Part shown: one piece after another, positions 9,923-21,848 of the stretch | Numbering within the stretch: position 1 is the first letter of the stretch | Layout of the letters: every line of letters begins with the position of its first letter | DNA from: Streptomyces longispororuber | GTDB lineage: Bacteria; Actinomycetota; Actinomycetes; Streptomycetales; Streptomycetaceae | Direction of reading: 5' to 3' | DNA length: 34,609 nt | Assembly: GCF_024448165.1 (NCBI RefSeq) | Contig: NZ_JAMOLN010000107.1 | Span: forward strand, 1 to 34,609 | Notes under the pieces: model-generated | Told to the model about the DNA's origin: nothing | Database searches by the model: none | The model's input: the letters and a program-made list of their open reading frames with translations, nothing else | Made by a program: the position numbers and the translations under genes

Positions 9923-10491
9923 ATCGTCCGAAGCGTTTCCTCCATCTGCGAGATGTCATGGCGCAGGGCCCGGACCTCGGGGTTCGGGTTCTGCCCCAGC
10001 TCGCGCTCGATCGACGTCATCCGGGCCGTCAGCGCGTCGAACTGCTGCTGCTCGCGCGCGAGCAGCCGCTCCAGCTGCTGGTTCTTGCGGTGCAGATCGA
10101 GGAAGACCGTCACCTTGGCGCGCAGCACCCAGGGGTCGAAGGGCTTGGTCAGATAGTCGGCGGCACCGGTCGCGTAGCCGCGGAAGGCATAGCCGGCGTC
10201 CGCGTCCGTTCCGGTCAGGAAGATGATCGGGGTGTCCTTCGTCTGGTCCAGGCGCTTGATGTTCGTCGCCGTCTCGAAGCCGTCCATGCCCGGCATCCGG
10301 ATGTCCAGGAGGACGACGGCGAACCGGCGACGCAGCAGCGCCTTCATGGCCTCCTCGCCGGAACGCGCCCGCACCAGCGGCTCGTTGAGCGATCCCAGGA
10401 CGGCCTCCAGGGCGACCAGGTTGTCCTCCATGTCGTCGACCAGGAGGATGCTGGCCCGATCCGTTGAACTGGACTCTGCAGTAGTGGTCAT
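9910..10491 (-). CDS. response regulator: receiver domain plus C-terminal coiled coil (OsaB-like)
   Basis: The 193-residue protein has a receiver domain at about 13-135. The acidic pair is D19-D20, the phosphoacceptor D63 lies in VVLLDIRMPGMDG, T93 is in FLTG and K116 in YLTKPF. The rest (about 136-190) is predicted coiled coil (LDLHRKNQQLERLLAREQQQ and following) with no DNA-binding domain. It starts 12 nt after the hybrid kinase gene on the same strand, so the two are almost certainly co-transcribed and the kinase is its likely phosphodonor. Receiver plus coiled coil beside a poly-HAMP hybrid kinase is the layout described for S. coelicolor OsaB, needed for growth under osmotic stress. Assignment to that family is inferred from architecture. 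Confidence 0.88.
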   Translation of the reverse strand: MTTTAESSSTDRASILLVDDMEDNLVALEAVLGSLNEPLVRARSGEEAMKALLRRRFAVVLLDIRMPGMDGFETATNIKRLDQTKDTPIIFLTGTDADAGYAFRGYATGAADYLTKPFDPWVLRAKVTVFLDLHRKNQQLERLLAREQQQFDALTARMTSIERELGQNPNPEVRALRHDISQMEETLRTMRRP

Positions 10492-10503
10492 GGTGACGGT
10501 GCC

Positions 10504-14439
<3,936 letters not shown>

Positions 14440-14514
14440 AGCGGCCCACTTCGGTAACTCGATGCTTATGGGCGTGGTCAGTCTGTCACTCTGTCCATGT
14501 CGCCTGAGGCGTAA
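14440..14514. promoter_or_regulatory. 75-bp divergent control region of the kinase and phosphatase genes
   Basis: The two starts face away from each other with only 75 bp between them, so both promoters must lie here or overlap the coding regions. The plus-strand gene has a GAGG ribosome-binding site at 14505-14508; the minus-strand gene has only a weak GAAGTGGG. No convincing -35/-10 pair could be assigned. Confidence 0.4.
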
Positions 14515-16539
14515 ATGCCCGAACTGCTCAGGAGCCGAACCGTGGGGTCCATTCCTATTCAGCGGGAGACCACCTCCCGCGCCGGGGAACTGCCGGACCA
14601 CCCGCACGGGGGACCGGTCGTGGCCCGCACGTCGCTGCCCGGAAACCCGCTGGCCCCGGCCGCCGCCCGGCGCTTCGTCAGGGCCGCGTTCGCCGAGTGG
14701 ACCGAACTGGAGCTGCCCGTCGCCGCCACGCTCTGCGACCGGCTCACCGACGACGCCGTCGTCGTGCTCAGCGAACTCGTCACGAACGCCGTCGTGCACG
14801 CCGGCACCAGTGTCGAGCTGCTCTGCCGCATGGAGGAGGCCGCCCCCGACGGCACGCCCGCCGGTCTCGTCGTCGAGGTCACCGACCACCACCCGGCGCG
14901 CGCCGTCCGCAACGACCGGGCCCAGCGCACCCCCGAGACCCCCGAGACCCCCGAGTACGGCCGCGGCCTCCAACTCGTCGCGTCCCTCGCCGATTCGTGG
15001 GGCATCACGTACCGCCCCGGCACCAAGACGGTCTGGGCCCGCCTGCCCGCCGACGCCTCCGGACCCGCGGCCGACGCCGTCGCCGAGGACGGAGCGCAGC
15101 CGGGGGCGCGCGCCCTGCAGCGCGGCCCGCGCGCCGCCGAACTGCTCGCGCCGGTGCCCAGACGCGCGCCCCAGGACCGGGACTGGATCAACCGCGGCGC
15201 GCTCTCCTTCCTCGCCGAGGCGTCCGACCTGCTCGCCGGCCAGCTCGACGAGGACATGGTCGCCGCCCTCGTCGGCCAGCTCCTCGTCCCGCGGCTCGCC
15301 GACTGGTGCGCGGTCTGGTTCTACGACGAGGAGGGCCGCGGCCTCCCGGGCGCCTTCGACCACGATCCGCGCGGCACCGAGGGCCCGGTGCAGGCGCCGC
15401 GCCTCGCCCGGGTCTGGCACACCCACGAGAACCGCATCGAGGACCTCCGCCGGATCCTGGAGAAGGAGCCGCCGCGGCTGCCCGACTCCGTGCGCTCCGC
15501 CGCCTTCCCGGTGCCCTGGCCCTTCGAGGCGCAGGGCGGCGCCGGCCTGGAGGACTCCGGCGCCGCGCTCGCCTACCGGCTGTCCGCGGGCGGCCGCACC
15601 CTCGGCATCCTGCTCATCGGGCGGACCGGTCTCGTCCGGTTCCCCGACGAGGTCACCGGGCTCGTCGAGGACTTCAGCCGCCGCGTCGCCCTGGCGGTGA
15701 GCGCGGCCCGCCGCTTCACCCGGCAGGCCACCATCAGCCGCATCCTGCAGCGCGGTCTGCTGCCCACCTCCATCGCCGAGATCCCCGGCATGAAGACCGC
15801 CCTCGTCTACGAGCCGAAGGAGGCGGGCGGCCCCGGCGGCGACTTCTACGACGTGTTCCCCGCGGGCGACGGACGCTGGTGCTTCGCCCTCGGCGACGTA
15901 CAGGGCAAGGGCCCGGAGGCGGCCGTCGTCATCGGCCTCGCCCGGCCCTGGCTGCGCCTCCTGGCCCGTGAGGGCTACCCGGTCGCCCAGGTCCTCGACC
16001 GGCTCAACCGGCTGCTGCTCGACGACGCGACCGAAGCCGCCGACGCCGCGGCCCGGGCGATCGCCGCGGCGGGCGGTCAGGGCGTTCCGCCGGAAGGTTC
16101 CAGCTCCCGCTTCCTGTCGCTCCTCTACGGCGAGCTGACGCCCTATGACGACGGGGACGGGGACGGGGGCGGGGCCGGGGTGTGCTGCACGCTGGCGTCC
16201 GCCGGGCATCCGCTGCCGCTGCTGATGCGGCCGGGCGGCGAGGTCGTGGCGGCGGCCGCGCCGCAGGTGCTGCTCGGCGTCGTCGACGACCCGGACTACA
16301 CCAGCGAGACCTTCGAGCTGCGCACCGGCGACACCCTGCTCTGCGTCACCGACGGGGTGACCGAGCGCCGCTCGGGGCACCACCAGTTCGACGACGGCGA
16401 CGGCCTCGCGCAGGCCCTCGCCGGGTGCGCGGGACTCACCGCGCCGCTGCTCGCGGAGCGCATCCGGCGCCTGGTGCACGCCTTCGCGGACAGCCCGCCG
16501 GACGACGATCTGGCGCTGCTCGTGCTGCAGGCGGAGTGA
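14515..16539 (+). CDS. HATPase-GAF-PP2C (SpoIIE/RsbU-type) serine phosphatase / anti-sigma regulator, OsaC-like
   Basis: The 674-residue protein has three parts. Residues about 45-190 are an RsbW-type HATPase with the N-box SELVTNAVVHAG (E87, N91) and GRGLQLVASLADSWG. About 215-405 is a GAF-like domain (MVAALVGQLLVPRLADW, then GRTLGILLIGRTGL). About 410-673 is a SpoIIE/PP2C phosphatase with metal-binding aspartates D443 (GGDFYDVF), D461 (ALGDVQGKG), D613 (TDGVTE) and D663-D665 (DDDLALLVL). Anti-sigma kinase and phosphatase activities in one chain suggest control of a sigma factor by partner switching. Divergence from the hybrid kinase matches OsaC beside OsaAB in S. coelicolor. The Pro/Glu/Thr repeat at about 140-147 is a short linker. 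ATG 14515 has GAGG 6 nt upstream. Confidence 0.88.
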   Translation: MPELLRSRTVGSIPIQRETTSRAGELPDHPHGGPVVARTSLPGNPLAPAAARRFVRAAFAEWTELELPVAATLCDRLTDDAVVVLSELVTNAVVHAGTSVELLCRMEEAAPDGTPAGLVVEVTDHHPARAVRNDRAQRTPETPETPEYGRGLQLVASLADSWGITYRPGTKTVWARLPADASGPAADAVAEDGAQPGARALQRGPRAAELLAPVPRRAPQDRDWINRGALSFLAEASDLLAGQLDEDMVAALVGQLLVPRLADWCAVWFYDEEGRGLPGAFDHDPRGTEGPVQAPRLARVWHTHENRIEDLRRILEKEPPRLPDSVRSAAFPVPWPFEAQGGAGLEDSGAALAYRLSAGGRTLGILLIGRTGLVRFPDEVTGLVEDFSRRVALAVSAARRFTRQATISRILQRGLLPTSIAEIPGMKTALVYEPKEAGGPGGDFYDVFPAGDGRWCFALGDVQGKGPEAAVVIGLARPWLRLLAREGYPVAQVLDRLNRLLLDDATEAADAAARAIAAAGGQGVPPEGSSSRFLSLLYGELTPYDDGDGDGGGAGVCCTLASAGHPLPLLMRPGGEVVAAAAPQVLLGVVDDPDYTSETFELRTGDTLLCVTDGVTERRSGHHQFDDGDGLAQALAGCAGLTAPLLAERIRRLVHAFADSPPDDDLALLVLQAE

Positions 16540-16566
16540 CCGGCGCGGCGGGTTCGCCGGAGGCGG

Positions 16567-16572
16567 GACAAT
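16567..16572 (+). promoter_or_regulatory. -10 box for a probable leaderless hemW transcript
   Basis: GACAAT lies 6 nt before the ATG at 16579, placing the transcription start at or next to the start codon. The only other upstream signal is a G run. Confidence 0.5.
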
Positions 16573-16578
16573 GGGGGC

Positions 16579-17811
16579 ATGCCTTCCGCACTTCCCGACG
16601 GTGAGCCCGTGCCCGACGACGGCTCGCTCCCGGCCTCCGCGCTCGCCGCGGCCGGCGACCGCCCCCTCGGCTTCTACCTGCACGTCCCGTACTGCGCCAC
16701 GCGCTGCGGGTACTGCGACTTCAACACGTACACGGCGACCGAGCTGCGCGGCAGCGGAGGCGTGCTCGCCTCCCGCGACAACTACGCGGACACCCTGGCC
16801 GACGAGATCAGGCTCGCCCGGAAGGTGCTCGGCGACGACCCTCGCCCGGTGCGCACCGTCTTCGTCGGCGGCGGCACGCCGACGCTGCTGCCCGCCGCCG
16901 ACCTCGTCCGGATGCTGCGGGCGATCCGGGACGAGTTCGGGCTCGCGGACGACGCCGAGGTGACCACCGAGGCCAATCCGGAGTCCGTCGACCCGGCGTA
17001 TCTGGCGGAGCTGCGGGCCGGCGGTTTCAACCGGGTGTCGTTCGGGATGCAGAGCGCCCGGCAGCACGTCCTGAAGGTGCTCGACCGCACGCACACGCCC
17101 GGCCGGCCCGAGGCGTGCGTCGCGGAGGCCAGGGCCGCCGGGTTCGAGCACGTGAACCTGGACCTGATCTACGGCACGCCGGGGGAGACGGACGACGACT
17201 GGCGGGCCTCGCTGGACGCGGCGATCGGCGCCGGGCCCGACCACGTCAGCGCGTACGCCCTGATCGTCGAGGAGGGCACGCAGCTCGCGCGGCGGATCCG
17301 TCGGGGCGAGGTGCCGATGACCGACGACGACGTGCACGCCGACCGCTATCTGATCGCCGACGAGGTCTTCGCCGCGGCCGGGTTCGACTGGTACGAGGTG
17401 TCGAACTGGGCCACGTCCGAGGCCGCCCGCTGCCTGCACAACGAACTGTACTGGCGCGGGGCCGACTGGTGGGGGGCCGGGCCGGGCGCGCACTCGCACG
17501 TGGGCGGGGTGCGGTGGTGGAACGTGAAGCACCCCGGGGCGTACGCGGCGGCCCTCGCGGAGGGGCGGTCGCCCGGGGCCGGGCGTGAGGTGCTCGCCGA
17601 CGAGGACCGGCGGGTCGAGCGGATCCTGCTGGAGCTGCGGCTGAAGGACGGCTGCCCGTTGTCGTTGCTGAAGCCGGCCGGGCTGGCGGCGGCGCGCAAG
17701 GCGCTGGCGGACGGGCTGCTGGAGGGCGGGCCCTTCGCGGCGGGGCGGGCCGTGCTGACCCTGCGCGGGCGGCTGCTGGCGGACGGGGTCGTGCGGGACC
17801 TGGTGGACTGA
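16579..17811 (+). CDS. hemW: radical SAM heme chaperone HemW
   Basis: The 410-residue product carries the radical-SAM cluster motif C39-ATR-C43-GY-C46 followed by DFNTY, the arrangement seen in HemW rather than in oxygen-independent coproporphyrinogen oxidase HemN. Other landmarks are VFVGGGTPTLLP, TTEANPESV, NRVSFGMQS, NLDLIYGTPGET and the HemW-type LHNELYWRGADWWGAGPGAHS. HemW binds heme and helps insert it into target proteins such as respiratory cytochromes; older annotations call it a coproporphyrinogen dehydrogenase. It starts 39 nt after the phosphatase gene but has its own -10 box. It converges on the DUF3097 gene across a hairpin. Confidence 0.93.
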   Translation: MPSALPDGEPVPDDGSLPASALAAAGDRPLGFYLHVPYCATRCGYCDFNTYTATELRGSGGVLASRDNYADTLADEIRLARKVLGDDPRPVRTVFVGGGTPTLLPAADLVRMLRAIRDEFGLADDAEVTTEANPESVDPAYLAELRAGGFNRVSFGMQSARQHVLKVLDRTHTPGRPEACVAEARAAGFEHVNLDLIYGTPGETDDDWRASLDAAIGAGPDHVSAYALIVEEGTQLARRIRRGEVPMTDDDVHADRYLIADEVFAAAGFDWYEVSNWATSEAARCLHNELYWRGADWWGAGPGAHSHVGGVRWWNVKHPGAYAAALAEGRSPGAGREVLADEDRRVERILLELRLKDGCPLSLLKPAGLAAARKALADGLLEGGPFAAGRAVLTLRGRLLADGVVRDLVD

Positions 17812-17820
17812 GGCCGTATT

Positions 17821-17850
17821 GGGGCGGGCGCCGGTCGTGGCGCTCGCCCC
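17821..17850. terminator. bidirectional hairpin between hemW and DUF3097
   Basis: A 12-bp stem ggggcgggcgcc / ggcgctcgcccc has one G-T pair and a 6-nt loop, starting 10 nt after the hemW stop and lying between convergent genes. Confidence 0.75.
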
Positions 17851-17870
17851 GTGCCGCGGGCGAGGCGGAT

Positions 17871-18749
17871 CTACGGGGCCGGGGCCGTGACGAAGTCGAT
17901 CAACTCCTCGACGCGGCCCAGGAGTTCGGGCTCCAGGTCCTTGTACGAGCGGACCCGCGACAGGATGTGCTGCCACGCCTCACCGGTGTGCGCCACGCGC
18001 CAGCCCAGCGCCCGGCACACGCCCGTCTTCCAGTCCTGGCCGTGCGGGACGCGGGGCCAGGCGTCGATGCCCACCGACGACGGCTTCACCGCCTCCCAGA
18101 TGTCGATGTACGGGTGGCCCACGATCAGCGCGTGCTCGCTCGTCACCGACCGGGCGATCTTCCACTCCTTGGTGCCGGGCACCAGGTGGTCGACGAGGAC
18201 GCCGAGGCGCGCGTCGGGGCCCGGCGCGAACTCCGCCACGATCGCCGGGAGGTCGTCCACGCCCTCCAGGAACTCCACGGCCACGCCCTCGATGCGCAGG
18301 TCGTCGCCCCAGACCCGCTCGATGAGCTCGGCGTCGTGCTTGCCCTCCACGTAGATCCGGCCCGCCCTGGCCACCCGGGCGCGGGCGCCCGGCACCGCCA
18401 CCGAGCCGGACGCGGTGCGCGTGGGGCGCACCGGCGCCGCTCCCGTGGGCCGGACGAGCGTGACGACCTTGCCCTCCAGGAGGAACCCGCGCGGCTCCAT
18501 CGGGAACACCCGGTGCTTGCCGAAGCGGTCCTCCAGGGTCACGGTCGGCCCCTGCGCCGACTTCTCGACGCGCACGACCGCGCCGCAGAAGCCCGTCGTG
18601 ACCTCCTCCACGACGAGGTCGTGCTCGGCGGGGACCTCCGGGGCGGGCTTGTTCCGCTTCCAGGGAGGGGTCAGATCGGCTGAGTACAGACGACGCTGCG
18701 GGCCCGAAGGGCCCTCGGAGGGGTGGTGGCGGGAGACGGGTGGGCGCAT
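17871..18749 (-). CDS. DUF3097 family protein of unknown function
   Basis: The 292-residue protein matches an actinobacterial family recognisable by YSADLTPPWKR, VVEEVTTGFCGAVV, RIYVEGKHDAELIERVWGDD, LVDHLVPGTKEW and VGHPYIDIWEAVKP. No activity is established to my knowledge. The VEGKHDAE motif followed by an acidic strand (GVLVDHL) is reminiscent of a TOPRIM fold, which is speculative. The start at ATG 18749 adds about 25 residues before YSADLTPP compared with what I expect of the family, but TATCGT lies exactly 7 nt before it, which supports a leaderless start. It lies 34 nt after the metallo-hydrolase gene on the same strand. Confidence 0.85.
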   Translation of the reverse strand: MRPPVSRHHPSEGPSGPQRRLYSADLTPPWKRNKPAPEVPAEHDLVVEEVTTGFCGAVVRVEKSAQGPTVTLEDRFGKHRVFPMEPRGFLLEGKVVTLVRPTGAAPVRPTRTASGSVAVPGARARVARAGRIYVEGKHDAELIERVWGDDLRIEGVAVEFLEGVDDLPAIVAEFAPGPDARLGVLVDHLVPGTKEWKIARSVTSEHALIVGHPYIDIWEAVKPSSVGIDAWPRVPHGQDWKTGVCRALGWRVAHTGEAWQHILSRVRSYKDLEPELLGRVEELIDFVTAPAP

Positions 18750-18756
18750 TCGGCCG

Positions 18757-18762
18757 ACGATA
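18757..18762 (-). promoter_or_regulatory. -10 box for the DUF3097 gene
   Basis: On the minus strand TATCGT ends 7 nt before the ATG at 18749, matching the TANNNT consensus and implying a leaderless message. Confidence 0.5.
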
Positions 18763-18783
18763 GGAGGAGTACGCAGGCCAGGG

Positions 18784-19515
18784 CTACGACACGCCGGAAA
18801 GCGCCGCCAGTGTGGCGCGCTGCGCACGGACGAACTCCGCATTCACCACCGAACCGTGCCCCGGCACGTAGACCGCGTCCTCGCCGCCGAGCGACAGGAG
18901 CCGGTCGAGCGCGGCCGGCCAGCGCCGCGGCGCCGCGTCCGAACCCGCCTGCGGTTCGCCCGACTCCTCCACCAGGTCGCCGCAGAAGACGATCTCCGGC
19001 CGGCCCGGGACCAGGACCACCAGATCGTGGCCGCTGTGCGCGGGGCCCAGGTTCGCGAGCAGCACCTGCAGGCCGCCGCCCAGGTCGAGCGTCCACTCGC
19101 CGCACACCCGGTGGTGCGGGGTGACCAGCAGGTCGGTGGCCTCGGCCGCCCGCTCCGGGTCGATGCCGTGCCGCACGGCGGTGGCGCAGATCTCCTCGCT
19201 GCCGTGCGCGAACACGGCGTCGATGCCCACGGCCCCGTACACCTCGACGCCGGCGAACGCCGCCGTGCCGAGGACGTGGTCGAAGTGCGGGTGGGTCAGA
19301 GCGACGTGCGTCACCCTTGCGTGTGCTCCCAGCAGGCGCCGGGTGTCCGCGCGCAGCCGGGCGCCTTCACGGAGTGAGGATCCGGTGTCGATCAGCAGCG
19401 CCGCGCCGTCCCCCACCACAAGCCCGGTCGTGCAGTCCCAGCCGGGCAGCCGGATCCGCCCCACGTTCGGAGCCAGTTCCTCCCAACCCGTCCCTGCCCA
19501 GTCGATACGTTCCAT
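18784..19515 (-). CDS. metallo-beta-lactamase-fold hydrolase
   Basis: The 243-residue protein has a complete metal-binding set: LTHPHFDHVLG (HxHxDH), GPAHSGHDLVV, FCGDLVEES and the C-terminal VPGHGSVV. It also has the early strand ALLIDTGSS. This is the arrangement of class B-lactamase/glyoxalase II-like hydrolases binding two metal ions; the substrate is unknown. There is no signal peptide, so it is probably cytosolic. ATG 19515 gives MERIDWAGTGWEELAPNVG and has TAGCGT 7 nt upstream on the minus strand, so a leaderless message is likely. It is divergent from hrcA with 136 bp between starts; the neighbouring heat-shock operon gives no clear functional hint. Confidence 0.88.
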   Translation of the reverse strand: MERIDWAGTGWEELAPNVGRIRLPGWDCTTGLVVGDGAALLIDTGSSLREGARLRADTRRLLGAHARVTHVALTHPHFDHVLGTAAFAGVEVYGAVGIDAVFAHGSEEICATAVRHGIDPERAAEATDLLVTPHHRVCGEWTLDLGGGLQVLLANLGPAHSGHDLVVLVPGRPEIVFCGDLVEESGEPQAGSDAAPRRWPAALDRLLSLGGEDAVYVPGHGSVVNAEFVRAQRATLAALSGVS

Positions 19516-19522
19516 GAGCCCG

Positions 19523-19528
19523 ACGCTA
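19523..19528 (-). promoter_or_regulatory. -10 box for the metallo-hydrolase gene
   Basis: TAGCGT on the minus strand is separated from the ATG at 19515 by 7 nt, as in other probable leaderless genes in this window. Confidence 0.5.
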
Positions 19529-19534
19529 GCGCCC

Positions 19535-19565
19535 TTGCCGGGGCCGTACCCACCGGCCGTACACT
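19535..19565 (+). promoter_or_regulatory. putative hrcA-dnaJ promoter
   Basis: TTGCCG (19535-19540) and TACACT (19560-19565) fit -35 and -10 elements, with a rather long 19-nt spacer. The predicted start near 19572 puts the CIRCE operator about 8 nt downstream, a standard position for HrcA repression. Confidence 0.55.
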
Positions 19566-19579
19566 GAGCCGGGGACCAT

Positions 19580-19604
19580 TGGCACTCCCCGTCGGCGAGT
19601 GCCA
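19580..19604 (+). promoter_or_regulatory. CIRCE operator (HrcA binding site)
   Basis: A perfect inverted repeat TGGCACTC-N9-GAGTGCCA. The core GCACTC-N9-GAGTGC is the CIRCE consensus bound by HrcA. It lies 48 bp before the hrcA start, so hrcA-dnaJ is autoregulated and induced by heat. Confidence 0.95.
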
Positions 19605-19651
19605 GACGAACCGCAGGAGACCGCAGAGGCAGGAGCTGGAGGTGTGCGCGG

Positions 19652-20668
19652 ATGCTCAGTGAACGCAGGCTCGAGGTGCTGCGCGCCATCGTCCAGGACT
19701 ACGTCGGCACCGAGGAGCCGGTCGGCTCCAAGGCGCTGACCGAGCGGCACAGCCTGGGCGTCTCGCCGGCGACCGTGCGCAACGACATGGCCGCCCTGGA
19801 GGACGAGGGGTACATCGCCCAGCCGCACACCAGTGCCGGGCGCATCCCCACGGACAAGGGGTACCGCCTCTTCGTCGACAAGCTCACGAACGTGAAGCCG
19901 ATGACCGCGCCGGAGCGGCGCGCCGTCCAGAACTTCCTGGAGGGCGCCGTCGACCTGGACGACGTCGTCGGCCGGACCGTGCGGCTGCTCGCGCAGCTGA
20001 CGCGGCAGGTCGCGATCGTCCAGTACCCGTCGCTGACCCGGTCCACGGTGCGCCACGTCGAGCTGCTCTCGCTCGCGCCCGCGCGTCTGATGCTCGTGCT
20101 GATCACGGACACCGGACGCGTGGAGCAGCGGATGGTCGACTGCCCGGCGCCGTTCGGCGAAACGTCTCTCGCGGATCTGCGGGCCCGGCTCAACAGCCGG
20201 GTCGCGGGCCGCCGGTTCGCCGACGTACCGCAGCTGGTGCAGGACCTGCCGGAGGCCTTCGAGGCGGAGGACCGCGGCACGGTCTCGACGGTGCTCTCCA
20301 CCCTGCTGGAGACGCTCGTCGAGGAGTCCGAGGAACGGCTGATGATCGGCGGCACCGCCAATCTCACCCGCTTCGGACATGACTTTCCCCTCACCATCCG
20401 TCCTGTCCTCGAAGCACTTGAGGAGCAGGTCGTGCTCCTCAAGTTGCTTGGTGAGGTGGGGGATTCGGGCATGGCCGTACGGATCGGTCACGAGAACGCC
20501 CATGAGGGACTCAACTCCACGTCCGTGGTGTCGGTCGGCTACGGTTCGGGCGGCGAGGCAGTCGCCAAGCTGGGTGTCGTCGGACCGACACGCATGGATT
20601 ACCCGGGAACGATGGGAGCAGTACGCGCAGTGGCACGTTACGTCGGACAGATCCTGGCGGAGTCGTAA
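19652..20668 (+). CDS. hrcA: heat-inducible transcription repressor HrcA
   Basis: The 338-residue product starts MLSERRLEVLRAIVQDYV with the N-terminal winged helix (GSKALTERHSLGVSPATVRND, then YIAQPHTSAGRIPTDKGYR). It continues through the GAF-like dimerisation part to the conserved C-terminal VVGPTRMDYPGTMGAVRAVARYV. HrcA represses genes with CIRCE operators and depends on chaperones for activity, so it reports misfolded protein. A perfect CIRCE element precedes it. ATG 19652 has GGAGG about 10 nt upstream. The stop TAA directly abuts the GTG of dnaJ, so the two are translationally coupled. Confidence 0.97.
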   Translation: MLSERRLEVLRAIVQDYVGTEEPVGSKALTERHSLGVSPATVRNDMAALEDEGYIAQPHTSAGRIPTDKGYRLFVDKLTNVKPMTAPERRAVQNFLEGAVDLDDVVGRTVRLLAQLTRQVAIVQYPSLTRSTVRHVELLSLAPARLMLVLITDTGRVEQRMVDCPAPFGETSLADLRARLNSRVAGRRFADVPQLVQDLPEAFEAEDRGTVSTVLSTLLETLVEESEERLMIGGTANLTRFGHDFPLTIRPVLEALEEQVVLLKLLGEVGDSGMAVRIGHENAHEGLNSTSVVSVGYGSGGEAVAKLGVVGPTRMDYPGTMGAVRAVARYVGQILAES

Positions 20669-21802
20669 GTGGCCACGGACTACTACGCCGTACTCGGCGT
20701 GCGCCGCGACGCTTCCCAGGACGAGATCAAGAAGGCCTTCCGGAGGCTGGCGCGTGAGCTTCACCCGGATGTGAATCCGGACCCGAAGACTCAGGAGCGC
20801 TTCAAGGAGATCAACGCCGCCTACGAGGTGCTCTCCGACCCGCAGAAGAAGCAGGTCTACGACCTCGGGGGCGACCCCCTGTCGCAGGCCGGCGGCGGGG
20901 CCGGTGGCTTCGGGCAGGGCGGGTTCGGGAACTTCTCGGACATCATGGACGCGTTCTTCGGCACGGCGTCGCAGCGCGGGCCGCGCTCGCGCACCCGCCG
21001 CGGCCAGGACGCCATGATCCGTCTGGAGGTCGAGCTCGACGAGGCGGCCTTCGGCACCACCAAGGACATCCAGGTCGACACCGCCGTGGTCTGTACGACC
21101 TGCAGCGGTGAGGGCGCCGCGCCCGGCACCTCCGCGCAGACCTGTGACATGTGTCGCGGTCGCGGTGAGGTCTCGCAGGTCACGCGGTCCTTCCTCGGCC
21201 AGGTCATGACCTCGCGGCCGTGCCCGCAGTGCCAGGGGTTCGGCACCGTCGTGCCCACCCCGTGCCCGGAGTGCGCCGGCGACGGCCGCATCCGGTCGCG
21301 GCGCACGCTGACGGTGAAGATCCCGGCGGGCGTGGACAACGGGACGCGGATCCAGCTCGCGGGCGAGGGCGAGGTCGGCCCCGGCGGCGGTCCCGCCGGC
21401 GACCTGTACGTGGAGATCCACGAGCTGCCGCACCCGACGTTCCAGCGGCGCGGCGACGACCTGCACTGCACGGTCACCATCCCGATGACGGCGGCGGCCC
21501 TCGGCACGAAGGTGCCGCTGGAGACGCTCGACGGCCTTGAGGAGATCGACATCCGGCCGGGCACGCAGTCCGGTCAGTCGGTGCCGCTGCACGGGCGCGG
21601 TGTCACGCATCTGCGGGGTGGCGGCCGGGGCGACCTGATCGTGCACGTCGAGGTGATGACGCCGCAGAAGCTCGATCCCGAGCAGGAGCGGCTGTTGCGG
21701 GAGTTGGCGAAGTTGCGGGGTGAGGAGCGGCCGACCGGGCAGTTCCAGCCCGGGCAGCAGGGGTTGTTCTCGCGGTTGAAGGATGCGTTTAACGGGCGGT
21801 GA
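20669..21802 (+). CDS. dnaJ: molecular chaperone DnaJ (hrcA-linked paralogue)
   Basis: The 377-residue type I J-protein stimulates DnaK ATPase and delivers unfolded clients. It has the J-domain with HPD at 32-34 (LARELHPDVN), a Gly/Phe-rich linker (about 73-100, AGGGAGGFGQGGFGNFSD), and four zinc-finger repeats: C142-TTCSGEG, C159-DMCRGRG, C185-PQCQGFG and C199-PECAGDG. The C-terminal substrate-binding domains end FSRLKDAFNGR. Actinobacteria usually have a second dnaJ in the dnaK-grpE operon; this one is tied to hrcA and CIRCE instead (DnaJ2 type). The GTG start follows the hrcA stop with no gap, and a strong terminator follows. Confidence 0.96.
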   Translation: MATDYYAVLGVRRDASQDEIKKAFRRLARELHPDVNPDPKTQERFKEINAAYEVLSDPQKKQVYDLGGDPLSQAGGGAGGFGQGGFGNFSDIMDAFFGTASQRGPRSRTRRGQDAMIRLEVELDEAAFGTTKDIQVDTAVVCTTCSGEGAAPGTSAQTCDMCRGRGEVSQVTRSFLGQVMTSRPCPQCQGFGTVVPTPCPECAGDGRIRSRRTLTVKIPAGVDNGTRIQLAGEGEVGPGGGPAGDLYVEIHELPHPTFQRRGDDLHCTVTIPMTAAALGTKVPLETLDGLEEIDIRPGTQSGQSVPLHGRGVTHLRGGGRGDLIVHVEVMTPQKLDPEQERLLRELAKLRGEERPTGQFQPGQQGLFSRLKDAFNGR

Positions 21803-21814
21803 GCCTGTTGGTGG

Positions 21815-21848
21815 CGGGGCCCGGGGGTCATCCCCCGGGCCCCGTTTT
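21815..21848 (+). terminator. intrinsic terminator of hrcA-dnaJ
   Basis: A perfect 13-bp stem (cggggcccggggg and its complement) with loop tcat is followed by TTTT. It begins 12 nt after the dnaJ stop. Confidence 0.93.

Noticed and set aside
14440..17976. Very long open frame upstream of the hybrid kinase on the minus strand
   Set aside because: It is antisense to the phosphatase and hemW genes, has low-complexity Arg/Gly/Ala composition and no domains. It is a by-product of high GC content.
18757..18775. Strong plus-strand GGAGGAG resembling a ribosome-binding site
   Set aside because: No start codon or plausible coding frame follows on the plus strand; it is the complement of the DUF3097 promoter region.
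18784..19515. Metallo-hydrolase considered as a second RNase Z or an antibiotic lactamase
   Set aside because: It lacks the RNase Z landmarks seen in rnz at 29242 and has no signal peptide expected of a secreted lactamase; only the fold-level call is justified.
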